DNA of 64,000 bases from JADLHS01 sp049840435 (lineage in GTDB: Bacteria; Verrucomicrobiota; Verrucomicrobiia; Limisphaerales; JADLHS01): the NCBI GenBank assembly GCA_049840435.1, contig JASGKY010000042.1:264112-328111 (forward strand), written 5' to 3'. The position numbers and the translations under genes are program-made. The notes beneath the pieces were generated by a model. It saw only the letters and a program-made list of their open reading frames with translations, made no database searches and was not told the origin of the DNA. Below are positions 38,700 through 47,722 of this stretch, piece after piece (positions within the stretch are counted from its first letter, which is position 1; each line of letters starts with the position of its first letter).

Positions 38700-38867
38700 G
38701 CAGTACGGTCCGCCGGGAATCGATTTGGAATCGCTCCTTCTACCCTTGCGCAGGCGTGCGCACCGACGATTCGATCCCAGTAAGACCTCATTGGTCAAAA
38801 TGTCCGTACGCCAAGTCGTGCCGCGCTACGCCTGCTGAAAACGCTGTCGGCGCCGCTGTGCGCTGGG

Positions 38868-40746
38868 GTGTTGGCGCTGGCCTGGGTGCTGCCGCTTGCC
38901 GTCTTGGCGGCGGCGTCCACCCAGCCTGCGGTCTCGGCGGCAGCGCCGCAGATGATGGAGTACAAGGTGCAGGCAGGCGACAACTGCGGGGCGCTGGCCA
39001 AACACCTGTATGGGGACTCGCATCGTGTGGATCTGATCCATCAGAACAATGATCTGGGACCACTGCCGCACAAGCTGCGACCGGGGCAGATCCTGCGGGT
39101 GCCACTGCGCGCCACGGCGGGTCCGCAGGGGCCCGACGCGCGCTTGACGTTCGTGCGCAACCAGGTCGAAGCGTACACCCCGGACTATCATCGCGGACAA
39201 AAGAACGAGGCGCTGGCGCAGGGCAATCGTGTCGGAACCCTGGCCGCTTCTTCGGCCGAGATCTCGTTTGCCAACGAGACCCAGATGCAGCTGGGCGAAC
39301 ACAGTATGGTGGTGATCTTCGGCGACACCCCCTCGCGGTCGGCGCCGCATCGCCGCGCGGCGGGGGCCGAAGAGGCAGCGCTGCTCAAAGGCACGCTGCG
39401 CGCCCATCTGGCCGAGCTCTCGGGACCCGCGCCGCAGGCGCCACCGCGGCTCATCACGACCCCCAGCGGCCAGGTCGAGCTGCCGCGCCAGAGTGGTGAG
39501 CTGCACGTCGATGTGGATGCGCAGAAGACGACCCGGCTTTCGGTGCTGCGCGGAAGATCACACCTCGCCGCGGCGGGACAGAAGGTCGAGGTACCCGCGG
39601 GCTTTGGCAGCCGCGCCGACAAGGGACGTGCGCCGACGCCGCCGCGACCGCTGCCGCTGCCGCCGGTGTGGACCAAAACCCCCGCGGCCCTCGTGCTAAG
39701 TCAGGGCGCGGCGGCACCGCTGGTGCTGACTTATCAGGCGGCAGCAGGTGGTCCCAAGGTCACCGCGTGGCATCGCCAGCTGGCTCGCGACGCCAGCTTC
39801 AACGATTCATTGATCGATACCAAAGTAGCAGCGGACGTCCTGAGCTGGCCGCTGGCGGGGCTGCCAACGGACGCAGTGTATGCGCGCATCAGCGCCATCG
39901 ATGATGACCGCTTCGAAGGCCAGCCGAGTGTCGTGATTCACACCCAGGTGGCGCAGCTGCAGGTGGTGCCGCAGACCCAGACGGCGCTGGCGTGGCTGGT
40001 GGTGCCGCCGGGAGTTTTGTGTGGGGTCGATGGCGCCGCGCTGACGGCAACGCAGCGGCAGGCGCTGTCCCCGGCGCGCGCGCATCAGGTGCGCTGCGCG
40101 ACCAAGCCCGACGCGCTGCCCGGTGAAGCCGCCGAGCTGACGGTGGCCGCGGCAGAGAGTGGACCCGATCCCAGGGACTCCGAGCCCGCACCGGAAAAGA
40201 TCATTCAGCTCGCGCCACCGCGGCTGCAGCCGGTGCCGCCGCCGCCCGCCCCGGCAACACCAGCCGAGCGCCGCGTGTATTTCGATTCTGGCTGTCGCAG
40301 TATCGACGCTATTTAATCAGGACGCGTACGGCTTCGGCGGTGGTGTCGAGCTGGGCCCGCGCATCCGGCTACCTTTTGGCGCGCTGCGTTTTGCGCTGCG
40401 TTTCCTCGCCGAGCAGGCAGTAACGCCCCCCCAGGCCCCGACCATGATCAACCTGGGTGGCGTCGTGACCTACGTGCTGGGGCAGCCAGCGTGGCGCGTG
40501 AGTCCCTACTTTGGGGGGTGGGCGCAAGGAATTCTGCAGCGCACCGCAGCGCTGCCTGGGCTGCGGGCCGTACGCAACAACTCTGGTCTGGCGCTGGGGG
40601 GCCTGGTGGGACTGCAGGTGCGCCTACCGCACGGTGGCCTCTTTCTCGAAGGCGGTTATCGCCACAACCTCGCCGAGCAGCTGCCGGTGCAGGCGCCCGA
40701 GTGGAATACCGGCTTCCTGCTGCTGGGTTACCGACTGAGCTTGTAG
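38868..40746 (+). CDS. LysM-FecR protein with barrel-like C-terminus, frameshifted
   Basis: About 625 residues when joined. LysM at residues about 30-80 (EYKVQAGDNCGALAKHLYGD...LRPGQILRVP), then a FecR-type domain (NRVGTLAASSAEISFANETQ, LPRQSGELHVDVDA, QKVEVPAGFGS), a fibronectin-like region (KVTAWHRQLARDASFND) and a proline-rich linker. The frame breaks near 40295; the other frame gives VSTLFNQDAYGFGGGVELGPR and strands ending FLLLGYRLSL, typical of an outer-membrane barrel end. The true start may be ATG 38800 with another shift near 38830, which would add a basic signal-peptide N-terminus (MSVRQVVPR...RLLKTLS). It probably bridges peptidoglycan and outer membrane. Confidence 0.65.
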
Positions 40747-40869
40747 TCTGCCGAAAAAAAAATCGCCGTACTCAGCGCCCACGGCCGCCAAACGATTGGT
40801 TTCTTCCACATTGGGCACGCCTCCTGCTTAGCCACAAGGCAAGGAAATCTCAGGACACAAGGAGAGCCC

Positions 40870-41304
40870 ATGTCGACCAAAGCCCGAGCCAAGTCCATGA
40901 CGCCGCCGGAGTCCAGCGGCACCGGTCCCGATGAGGTACTCAGCGCCTTGGAAGAAGGCCGCGAGCCGCCGCACCAGCGCTCGATCACCGACGTGGCCGA
41001 CCGCGCCGCGCTGACGGGCGTGCTGGAATACGAGCCAGCGCGCGACAAGATCCCGGGGCAAGACCGCGTGCTGACGGTCGGCGACCCCGACGTGGATGCG
41101 CTGGACAACGAGTTCAGTGGCGAAGAAGCCCCCGGCGGCACCAACGCGACGCCGGATCAGAACGACGTGGATGAAATCGGCCGCGCCTACGGGCTGTCCG
41201 AAGAGGACGACGGAGATGTCCTGGTATCGAGCCGAAGAGGTGCTGGAGCGCCGCAGCCGTCATCGCTGGGAGCTCGATCCGCGCTCGAAGATCCCGAAGC
41301 CTAG
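40870..41304 (+). CDS. DUF6335 family protein
   Basis: Protein of 144 residues preceded by AAGGAG. The core VGDPDVDALDNEFSGEEAPG, TPDQNDVDEIGRAYG matches DUF6335, an uncharacterised acidic family of cyanobacteria and other bacteria. Such proteins normally end in a basic helix with RDxxRWEL. That segment is present, but in another frame (RAEEVLERRSRHRWELDP), with the original frame resuming at EDPEA. Two nearby compensating shifts around 41220 and 41285 would explain this. Function unknown. Confidence 0.6.
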   Translation: MSTKARAKSMTPPESSGTGPDEVLSALEEGREPPHQRSITDVADRAALTGVLEYEPARDKIPGQDRVLTVGDPDVDALDNEFSGEEAPGGTNATPDQNDVDEIGRAYGLSEEDDGDVLVSSRRGAGAPQPSSLGARSALEDPEA

Positions 41305-41435
41305 GCCGCGCGCTGTGCTGTGTCAGATAGGGCACATGTGTCTATTTCGCACAGCACGAGCGTGGACTGCCGACCATCGGGTGCGATGTCTACGTCTCAC
41401 CAACGGGTGGCGCCCTACGTGCTACGCACCGGCGC

Positions 41436-42278
41436 ATGATTCGAATTGCCGTACTCAGCGAACAAGTCACCTCCCAGATCCGTGAAGCCGTCTCTGAAAG
41501 CGCGCGTGAGCTCGATAGTGTCCAGGTAGTGTTCAGCGGCACCTCGGCGGACGAGCTGCGGCGACGCGGTCGGGAGCTGCGACCGCAGGTCCTGGTGCTC
41601 GATCTCGCGCTGCTTAGCGGGGGTTATGGCAGCGACCCGCGGCAAGAGATCGACAGCCTGCTGCAGAGCACCGGAGCCGAGCTGGCGCTGGTGCTGTACT
41701 CCTTTACGCGACGCGAGGTGGTGCAGCAGCTGTCATCGACACGCAGCCGCCCGATCAAAGCGCCGATCAGCCTGGCCACGCTGCGGCTCAACATGTTGAG
41801 TCTGTTGGTCAAAGATGCGCTGCGTAGTAGCGCCGACAACGAGGCAGCAGGACGCTCTGACTCGATGTCGTTCGCCATACCCGAGTTGCAGAGCTCGGGC
41901 GGTTTCCAGCCCGTAAGTCCGTCGCGGGCGGAAGCCGAGCTGGCCCCTTTGCCGCCGCGCCAGACACCGTTCGTGCCGCCGCCGGGCAGCGGCGCCAGTG
42001 ATCCGGTTCCCGCCGCCGGCATGCCCAAGCTGTTCAATCAGTTCCAGCTCGGTCGCCTGCAAGAAGCGCGGTCCAAGGTGCGCTGCGAGTGCCCCAATCA
42101 CTTGTCCGAGCTCGTCACGAGCCTCAACGCTTTTGAAGAGTATTCCCGCAAGTGTGAAAATGCCGGCGATGATGACGCCAAGCTGCACGGCTACCTGTAC
42201 CAGCAGACAAGTCGCGCGCGCCGGCTGATGGAAGAAGCGCTGCTGACGCTGTGCCGCTACGAACGGCTGGATATTTAG
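41436..42278 (+). CDS. receiver-like protein with CxCPNHLSELV C-terminal domain
   Basis: Protein of 280 residues. Residues 1-125 resemble a degenerate receiver (MIRIAVLSEQ, LVLDLALLSGG) but lack the usual acidic pair. After a proline-rich linker, residues about 200-280 form a conserved domain with CECPNHLSELVTSLNAFEEY, a further cysteine (SRKCEN) and YLYQQTSRARRLMEEAL. The same domain occurs at the end of MerR/B12-type regulators in proteobacteria and Myxococcota. Three cysteines in this order could hold a metal or sense redox state. Located beside two receiver-receiver proteins, so a signalling role is likely. Confidence 0.6.
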   Translation: MIRIAVLSEQVTSQIREAVSESARELDSVQVVFSGTSADELRRRGRELRPQVLVLDLALLSGGYGSDPRQEIDSLLQSTGAELALVLYSFTRREVVQQLSSTRSRPIKAPISLATLRLNMLSLLVKDALRSSADNEAAGRSDSMSFAIPELQSSGGFQPVSPSRAEAELAPLPPRQTPFVPPPGSGASDPVPAAGMPKLFNQFQLGRLQEARSKVRCECPNHLSELVTSLNAFEEYSRKCENAGDDDAKLHGYLYQQTSRARRLMEEALLTLCRYERLDI

Positions 42279-42353
42279 CCGGTTACGTAACAGTCCCTGC
42301 GGCGCTCAGAAATTTTTTCTATATTAAGATAAGCTTCAGGATGGACTCTGTAC

Positions 42354-42403
42354 CGGAACGGCCGCCCGGCCACCAGGTAAGCCCGTGTACGGAGCGTGTT
42401 CCG
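42354..42403 (+). promoter_or_regulatory. possible structured 5' leader (three-way junction)
   Basis: Outer stem CGGAAC (42354-42359) with GTTCCG (42398-42403) encloses two small hairpins, GGCC-GCCC-GGCC (42360-42371) and CCG-TGTA-CGG (42383-42392). It lies between an AT-rich promoter-like stretch (TATATT at 42320) and the receiver gene at 42466. It matches no riboswitch I can name. Confidence 0.25.
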
Positions 42404-42465
42404 AGCAGATATAGAGGGGATTCCTGATATATGAAGCGAGTCACCTTGGGGCCCGGCGGTGCCAT

Positions 42466-43534
42466 ATGAAGCCGCTGGTACTGGTACTAGAGGACAGCCT
42501 GACCGAGCGCATGGCGCTGCGTACGGTGCTTACCACCGCGGGCTGCATCGCCACCGGCTGCGGCACCCTGCAGCAAGCCCGCGAGACCATTCGTCGTCGC
42601 GCTTTTGATCTCGCGGTGCTCGATGTGATGCTGCCCGATGGCGATGGCACGGAGCTCATGGAAGAGATCAAGAGCCATCCCGAGACCGCCTACATGGGCA
42701 CCATCATGCTCCTGGACACTCCCGAACTCGCCCGAGAAGCGGCCCAACGCGCGCTGGCGCGCCGATGCCTACTTACAAAAGCCGTACATTCCCAAGATCC
42801 TGACCGACTTGATCAAAGAGCTGATGTGGAGCTCGATGGGCGGCAAGCGCTATCTCATCGTCGATGACAGCGCCACGTTCGTGCACGCCCTGGCGGGGAA
42901 GCTGAGCCAGGCCAACAACGAAATCCTCACTGCCAAAAGCGGCGAAGAAGCCTTGGAGATCTTGTCGCAGCAGATCGTGGACTGTGTACTCATCGACATG
43001 GTGATGCCGGGCATGGGGGGACTGCAGGCGTGCCAGCGCATCCGGGCCCTGCCCTCGTGCAGCCAGATCTCCATCGTCATGCTGACGGCCAGCGAGAACC
43101 TGACGGCCCGCAGCGAAGGACAGATCTTTGGGGCCGACGACTTTCTCGTCAAGCAGGCGGATCTCGATCTGCTGTGCGCGCAGCTGCGCAGCATCTTGCG
43201 CCGGGCGGCGCAGCGACCGCGGCGCCCGTCCAGCGGGCCAATCAGCATTCCCAAATTTTTTGATAACAGCCCGCCGGCCAAAGGACTGTACGAAGAAATC
43301 CTCAGCCTGATTGGCCTCAGTCACTGGGTTGCGCGCCTGGTGGTCAGCCGCGCCTGCGCCAAGATCGGAGTAACCAGCCAGTCGCTTACCGTCGCCGAGC
43401 TGGCCCGCATCCTGCCCGTGCTGGGTGAGCAGCTGTGCCTGTTCATGACCCGCCCGGAAGCGGACAAGCGGATTGCTGCACTTACCGCTCTGACGTCAGC
43501 AGAGCCGCCCACAGACGTGCCTCACGGCAAATAA
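42466..43534 (+). CDS. tandem receiver (REC-REC) protein, frameshifted
   Basis: About 355 residues when joined. First receiver: VLVLEDSLTERMALR with aspartate D53 in AVLDVMLPDGDG. Second: RYLIVDDSATFVHAL with CVLIDMVMPGMGG and IVMLTASEN. A helical tail follows (residues about 265-355, LYEEILSLIGLSHWVARLVV), unlike the shorter tail of its paralogue at 43714. The frame breaks near 42757, joining REAAQRAL to GADAYLQKPYIPKILTD-like sequence (ADAYLQKPYIPKIL). No output domain is present, so it may act as phosphate sink, relay or protein-interaction switch for the neighbouring CheA. Confidence 0.75.
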
Positions 43535-43713
43535 ACAGACGCATTTTTTTGCCGGCACAAGCTGTGGGATTCTTTTCTCTTTCCGTTCTACGCGGCGAAA
43601 AATGCCGATGTCGCATAGCCGTGACGCAGATCCCGATCCACACTGAATAGCTCTATTCTGTAGAGGCATTCGGGGCGATCTAGGCTGCGCCCTGCTGCAT
43701 CCAAGGAGCTAGC

Positions 43714-44550
43714 ATGAAGCCGCACGTACTGATTGTGGATGACAGCCTGACAGTCCGTATGGATCTGCGGGCTGCGCTGTGCGCTGCGGGGTTCTGGGTG
43801 AAGACGTGCAGCTCGCTCGAATCGGCGCGCCATGAGCTGGCGATAAACGTGTTTGATCTCGCCATCCTGGATAACGTGCTGCCCGACGGCAGCGGTGTTG
43901 ATCTGCTCAAGCACATCAAAGAGACCGCCGAGCTGCGGGCCACGCGCGTGATCATGCTAAGCACCGAAGCAGAAGTGCGCTCGCGCATCCAGGGTCTGCG
44001 CCTGGGCGCGGATCACTACGTGGGCAAGCCCTACGATCGCGACTACCTGACCAAGACCGCGCGCGAGCTGTTCAAGCTGACGGATCCCGGGCGGGTTTCC
44101 TCGACGCGGCGCGCGCAGAATACCAAGAAGCTGCTGCTGGTCGATGACAGCCCGACGTTCATCCATGGCCTGGCGATGGCGCTGCGGCACGATGGTCATG
44201 AAGTGGCGATGGCCTACTCGGGTGAAGACGCGGTGGCGCTGCTGGGGGTGGAAAGCTTCGATGGGGTGCTCATCGACATGTTGATGCCCGGCATCAACGG
44301 GGTCGAGACCTGCCGCCGCCTGCGCAGCATTCCGCGTATGGATCACAGCCTGGTGGTCATCATGACGGCCAGCGAAAATCCCGACTGGCGCGACGCCGCG
44401 CTGGCCGCGGGTGCCGACGAGTTGATCATCAAGCCCAAGAACCTGAGCCTGGTCCCCGCGCTGCTGTTAGGGCTGTTCGTGCACAAACGCCAGCAGTTTC
44501 AAGTCGGTCGCGTGTCGACGCCGATCGAGCGGCTGGCCGCCAACAGCTAG
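43714..44550 (+). CDS. tandem receiver (REC-REC) protein
   Basis: Protein of 278 residues. Receiver 1 (1-125): VDD pair at 9-10, acceptor D53, lysine K105. Receiver 2 (139-255): VDD at 143-145, acceptor D188, lysine K240. Both have complete active sites. The N-terminus MKPHVLIVDDSLTVRMDLR parallels MKPLVLVLEDSLTERMALR of the gene at 42466, so the two arose by duplication. No DNA-binding or enzymatic output. Its stop codon overlaps that of cheB on the other strand (shared CTAG). Confidence 0.85.
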   Translation: MKPHVLIVDDSLTVRMDLRAALCAAGFWVKTCSSLESARHELAINVFDLAILDNVLPDGSGVDLLKHIKETAELRATRVIMLSTEAEVRSRIQGLRLGADHYVGKPYDRDYLTKTARELFKLTDPGRVSSTRRAQNTKKLLLVDDSPTFIHGLAMALRHDGHEVAMAYSGEDAVALLGVESFDGVLIDMLMPGINGVETCRRLRSIPRMDHSLVVIMTASENPDWRDAALAAGADELIIKPKNLSLVPALLLGLFVHKRQQFQVGRVSTPIERLAANS

Positions 44551-45623
44551 ACGGCGTCGCGCGGCGCGCGACACAACGAAAGCAGCGTGGGTCCAATCTC
44601 GGGCAAGCGCAGTACCCGCTGCGCGGCGCCCAGACGAATCGCTTCTTTGGGCATGCCAAAGACCACCGCCGTGCTTTGATCCTGGGCGATGGTCGCCGCC
44701 CCTTTCTGCCGCATGAGCAAAAGCCCTTCGGCGCCATCGCGACCCATGCCAGTCAGCAGGCAGCCGATGGCGCGCGGCCCGTAGTGGCTGGCGACCGACT
44801 CGAACAGCACATCGATCGACGGGCGGCAGGAGTTGCGCTCGGGCGCGTCGCTCAAGCGCAGGCGGCGATCCGCGACCGTCATGTGGCTGTCGGCGGCGGC
44901 CACGATCACCTGGCTGGTACCGGGCGGCGGCAGCAGCTGACCATCCACCGCTTCAACTACCGGCACCGGCAGGACGCGGGCCAGCCACTCGGCCAGGCCG
45001 ATGGCGAACGGCTTGCCGATGTGAATCAGCAGCAGCACGGGGGCAGGCAGCGCGTGACGCAGGATCTCGACCACTGCGCCGGGACCACCGGTAGAAGCGC
45101 CGATGGCAATGAGATCGTAACGATGGGCAGAGCTTGGACGACTGCTGGTCGTAGCGCTGGCAACGAGGCTGCGCTCTTGCGAGCGCAGACCACGCAGCCG
45201 CAAGCGCGGGTGGGTGATGACCTTGATCCGCGCGGTGAGCTTGACGGAGTGCAGAAAGTTGCGCTCCCACACGCCTCTTTCTTCGCGGCCGGTGGGCTTT
45301 TCGACGACCTCCACGGCGCCCGCGGCCAGCGCATCGAAAGTCCGCACCAGCTCCCCCCGATTGAACGATGCCGAGACGATGACGATGGGCGTCGGGCAGT
45401 ACGCCATGACGTGCTCCGTGACCTCCAGGCCCGACATCCCGTTGGCCAGCATCATGTCGAGGGTCATCACGTCGGGTCGCAGCGTCTGGCACAGGCGAAT
45501 GCCGGTCTCCCCATCCGCGGCCTCCCCCACCACTTCGCAGTCCGGATCCGAGCGCAGCGTACGCACCAGATGCGCCCGTGCGGTCAGCGAGTCTTCCACG
45601 ACAACGATACGAATTTTCGCCAT
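44547..45623 (-). CDS. cheB: chemotaxis protein-glutamate methylesterase CheB
   Basis: Protein of 358 residues: receiver domain with D56 in MTLDMML, linker, then methylesterase with S177 in GASTGG, H201 in LIHIGKPFA and D296 in TGMGRDGA. The histidine segment HIGKPFAIGLAEWL differs from the usual HMPxxFT. Removes methyl groups from (and deamidates) the receptor. The ATG follows the cheA TGA after one base. Last gene of the operon. Confidence 0.93.
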   Translation of the reverse strand: MAKIRIVVVEDSLTARAHLVRTLRSDPDCEVVGEAADGETGIRLCQTLRPDVMTLDMMLANGMSGLEVTEHVMAYCPTPIVIVSASFNRGELVRTFDALAAGAVEVVEKPTGREERGVWERNFLHSVKLTARIKVITHPRLRLRGLRSQERSLVASATTSSRPSSAHRYDLIAIGASTGGPGAVVEILRHALPAPVLLLIHIGKPFAIGLAEWLARVLPVPVVEAVDGQLLPPPGTSQVIVAAADSHMTVADRRLRLSDAPERNSCRPSIDVLFESVASHYGPRAIGCLLTGMGRDGAEGLLLMRQKGAATIAQDQSTAVVFGMPKEAIRLGAAQRVLRLPEIGPTLLSLCRAPRDAV

Positions 45624-45624
45624 G

Positions 45625-47715
45625 TCACTTAATCAGCTGCGCGATTTTTTCGACGAACAGGTTTTGATCGAACTCACTTTTTACCAGGTAGGCGGCGGCG
45701 CCGACCTCTAGACCGCGGCGACGGTGCTCGGGGGATGACAGCGAGGTGACCAGGACCACCGGAATCTGCTGCAGCTCGGGATCGGCGCGGGTGAGCGCAG
45801 TGAACTCGAAGCCACTCATTCCCGGCATCTCGATGTCGACGATGAATAACCCGTAGCTGCGCAGGTGCGCCATGCTGAGTCCTTCTTCGGCGGAGTCGGC
45901 GAGATCGACCTCGTAACCCGCCGCTTCGAGGATGCTCTGTTCCAGCATACGGGTCGTCAGCGAGTCATCCACCACCAACACCGGCAGCCGCAGCGGACCA
46001 CGCGACCGCTCAAGCGGCACGCGGGCGTCGCTGGGATGGCACTTGATCAAGCCCCGCGGATCGAGCACGAACAGCGGATCACCTTGCAGATCCAGCGCCG
46101 CGCCCGACACAAAAGCATGCGCTCCGACGGCCAGCGGCAGCGGCTTGACGACTACCTCCATGGTGCCCGCCAGGCGCTCGGCCCCCAGCACCACACGCTG
46201 CGCGCCCGCCTGCACGATCACCGCGGACCACATCTCTTGCGCGACCACCGGCAGGCCAAACAGCGCGGTCAGGGGCAAAAAAGCCAGCGCCTGACCTTCG
46301 TAGACGATGCTGTTGCGCGTCGGCTCTTGAATGATCTCGTTGTGACCAAGGCGCACCGCACCGCGCACCGCGTCCAGCGGCAAGAGTACGGTCTGATCGG
46401 AAAATGCCAAGGCCAGCGTCATCAGCGAAGTCAGCGAAGTCGGCACGGTGATGCCGATGGCGCTGCCTTGACCGACCTTGGAAGTTACGCTGACGTTGCC
46501 GTTGAAGCGTGCGGCAGTGGCGCGCACGACGTCCAGTCCCACGCCGCGACCGGACAGCTGGGTGACCGTGCGGCGGGTGCTAACACCTGCGGCAAAGATG
46601 AGCTGCAAGGTCTCTTGGGGCGACAGCTGGGCCGCAGCTTCCGCCGTCACGGCGCCGCGGGCGATGGCTGCCGCGCGCACCGCATCGACGTTGATTCCAG
46701 CGCCGTCATCGCTGCACAGAAACGTCACGCGGCGGCCGCGCCGCTCGGCGGTTACGGTCAGTCGGCCTTCGGCGGGTTTACCGCTGTGCAGCCGCTGCGG
46801 ACGTGGCTCGATGCCGTGATCGATGGCGTTGCGGATGAGGTGCAACAGGACGTCCCGCACGGCGAGCAGGATGTTGGCCTCGACGCGCACATCGCCGCCG
46901 ACGAGCTCCACGGAGACGCGCTTGTCGACGAGCTGCGCCGCATCGTAGGCTGCCAGCTCGATCTGCTCGAACACCGTACTGACCGGGACCAGTCGCAAGG
47001 TGCCCAACAGCTCGTAGCTCTGCGTGAGCTCTTGTTCGCCGCGCCCGAGCCGCAGCTCGGCTTCGCGCTGTGCCTGCAGTAGCGTGCGGTGCAGCTCTTC
47101 CGCTTCGGCCACCATCCGCTGATTGACGCCGGTAGAGGAAGCCGACGCCACCTGTTCGCGCTGCTCAAGCTTCGTCAACAAATCGGCAGCGGTGCGCTGG
47201 GCGCGCTGCAGCATGCCGTGCACCGCGCGCAGACCACTGAGCTGCGTGCGCGCCTCGGCCAGTCCCGCCAGCAGCGCATCGAGATCTTTCAGCTCGACCC
47301 GAATCGTCTCGATACGTTCCTGACTGCGGTCGCTGCGATCAAAGCGCGCACTGGCGCCCGAATACGCCGAAGTGGCCGTCGGTGCGACCGAGTTCATGGA
47401 AGCCGGCACGGACTGCTGCAGCTCGGCCCGGATCAGCTCCAAGACCTTCAGCAGATCATTTACGGCATCGAGCTCGATGGGCTCCCCGTTTTCGCGATAA
47501 GGAGACAGCGTCTCCTCCATGGTGTGCGCCAGCTCGCTGATGGCGGTGCGCCGCACCACCCGCGCCGCCCCTTTCAAGGTGTGGGCGAGGCGAAAGCAGT
47601 GCGACAAAAGATCGGCACGCTCCGGCGTCTTGGCCAGCAGCAGCAGGCTGCGCGCGAGATCGCTCGTCAGATCGCTCGCTTCCAGATGAAACATCCGATC
47701 GAGTTCGTCGCCCAT
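45625..47715 (-). CDS. cheA: chemotaxis histidine kinase CheA with C-terminal receiver
   Basis: Protein of 696 residues. Hpt domain with H45 in RLAHTLKGAARVV; dimerisation and HATPase region with LLHLIRNAIDHGIEP, DDGAGINVDAV and GRGVGLDVVRAT; CheW-like P5 domain (QTVLLPLDAVRGAVRLG); C-terminal receiver with D627 in FIVDIEMPGMSG and K679. No P2 domain is evident. The fused receiver is typical of alternative-function systems such as Wsp, not of flagellar CheA. Confidence 0.93.
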   Translation of the reverse strand: MGDELDRMFHLEASDLTSDLARSLLLLAKTPERADLLSHCFRLAHTLKGAARVVRRTAISELAHTMEETLSPYRENGEPIELDAVNDLLKVLELIRAELQQSVPASMNSVAPTATSAYSGASARFDRSDRSQERIETIRVELKDLDALLAGLAEARTQLSGLRAVHGMLQRAQRTAADLLTKLEQREQVASASSTGVNQRMVAEAEELHRTLLQAQREAELRLGRGEQELTQSYELLGTLRLVPVSTVFEQIELAAYDAAQLVDKRVSVELVGGDVRVEANILLAVRDVLLHLIRNAIDHGIEPRPQRLHSGKPAEGRLTVTAERRGRRVTFLCSDDGAGINVDAVRAAAIARGAVTAEAAAQLSPQETLQLIFAAGVSTRRTVTQLSGRGVGLDVVRATAARFNGNVSVTSKVGQGSAIGITVPTSLTSLMTLALAFSDQTVLLPLDAVRGAVRLGHNEIIQEPTRNSIVYEGQALAFLPLTALFGLPVVAQEMWSAVIVQAGAQRVVLGAERLAGTMEVVVKPLPLAVGAHAFVSGAALDLQGDPLFVLDPRGLIKCHPSDARVPLERSRGPLRLPVLVVDDSLTTRMLEQSILEAAGYEVDLADSAEEGLSMAHLRSYGLFIVDIEMPGMSGFEFTALTRADPELQQIPVVLVTSLSSPEHRRRGLEVGAAAYLVKSEFDQNLFVEKIAQLIK

Positions 47716-47722
47716 CCTGCTA

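Noticed and set aside
28740..38797. Near-identical CCTCATTGGTCA at 28,740 and 38,784 and a similar CCTATTGGTCATAG at 34,531
   Set aside because: All intergenic, but a 12-base match is expected by chance several times in a sequence this long, and the distances to starts differ.
45865..47082. 405-codon open frame antisense to cheA
   Set aside because: No motif; shadow of a clear CheA frame.
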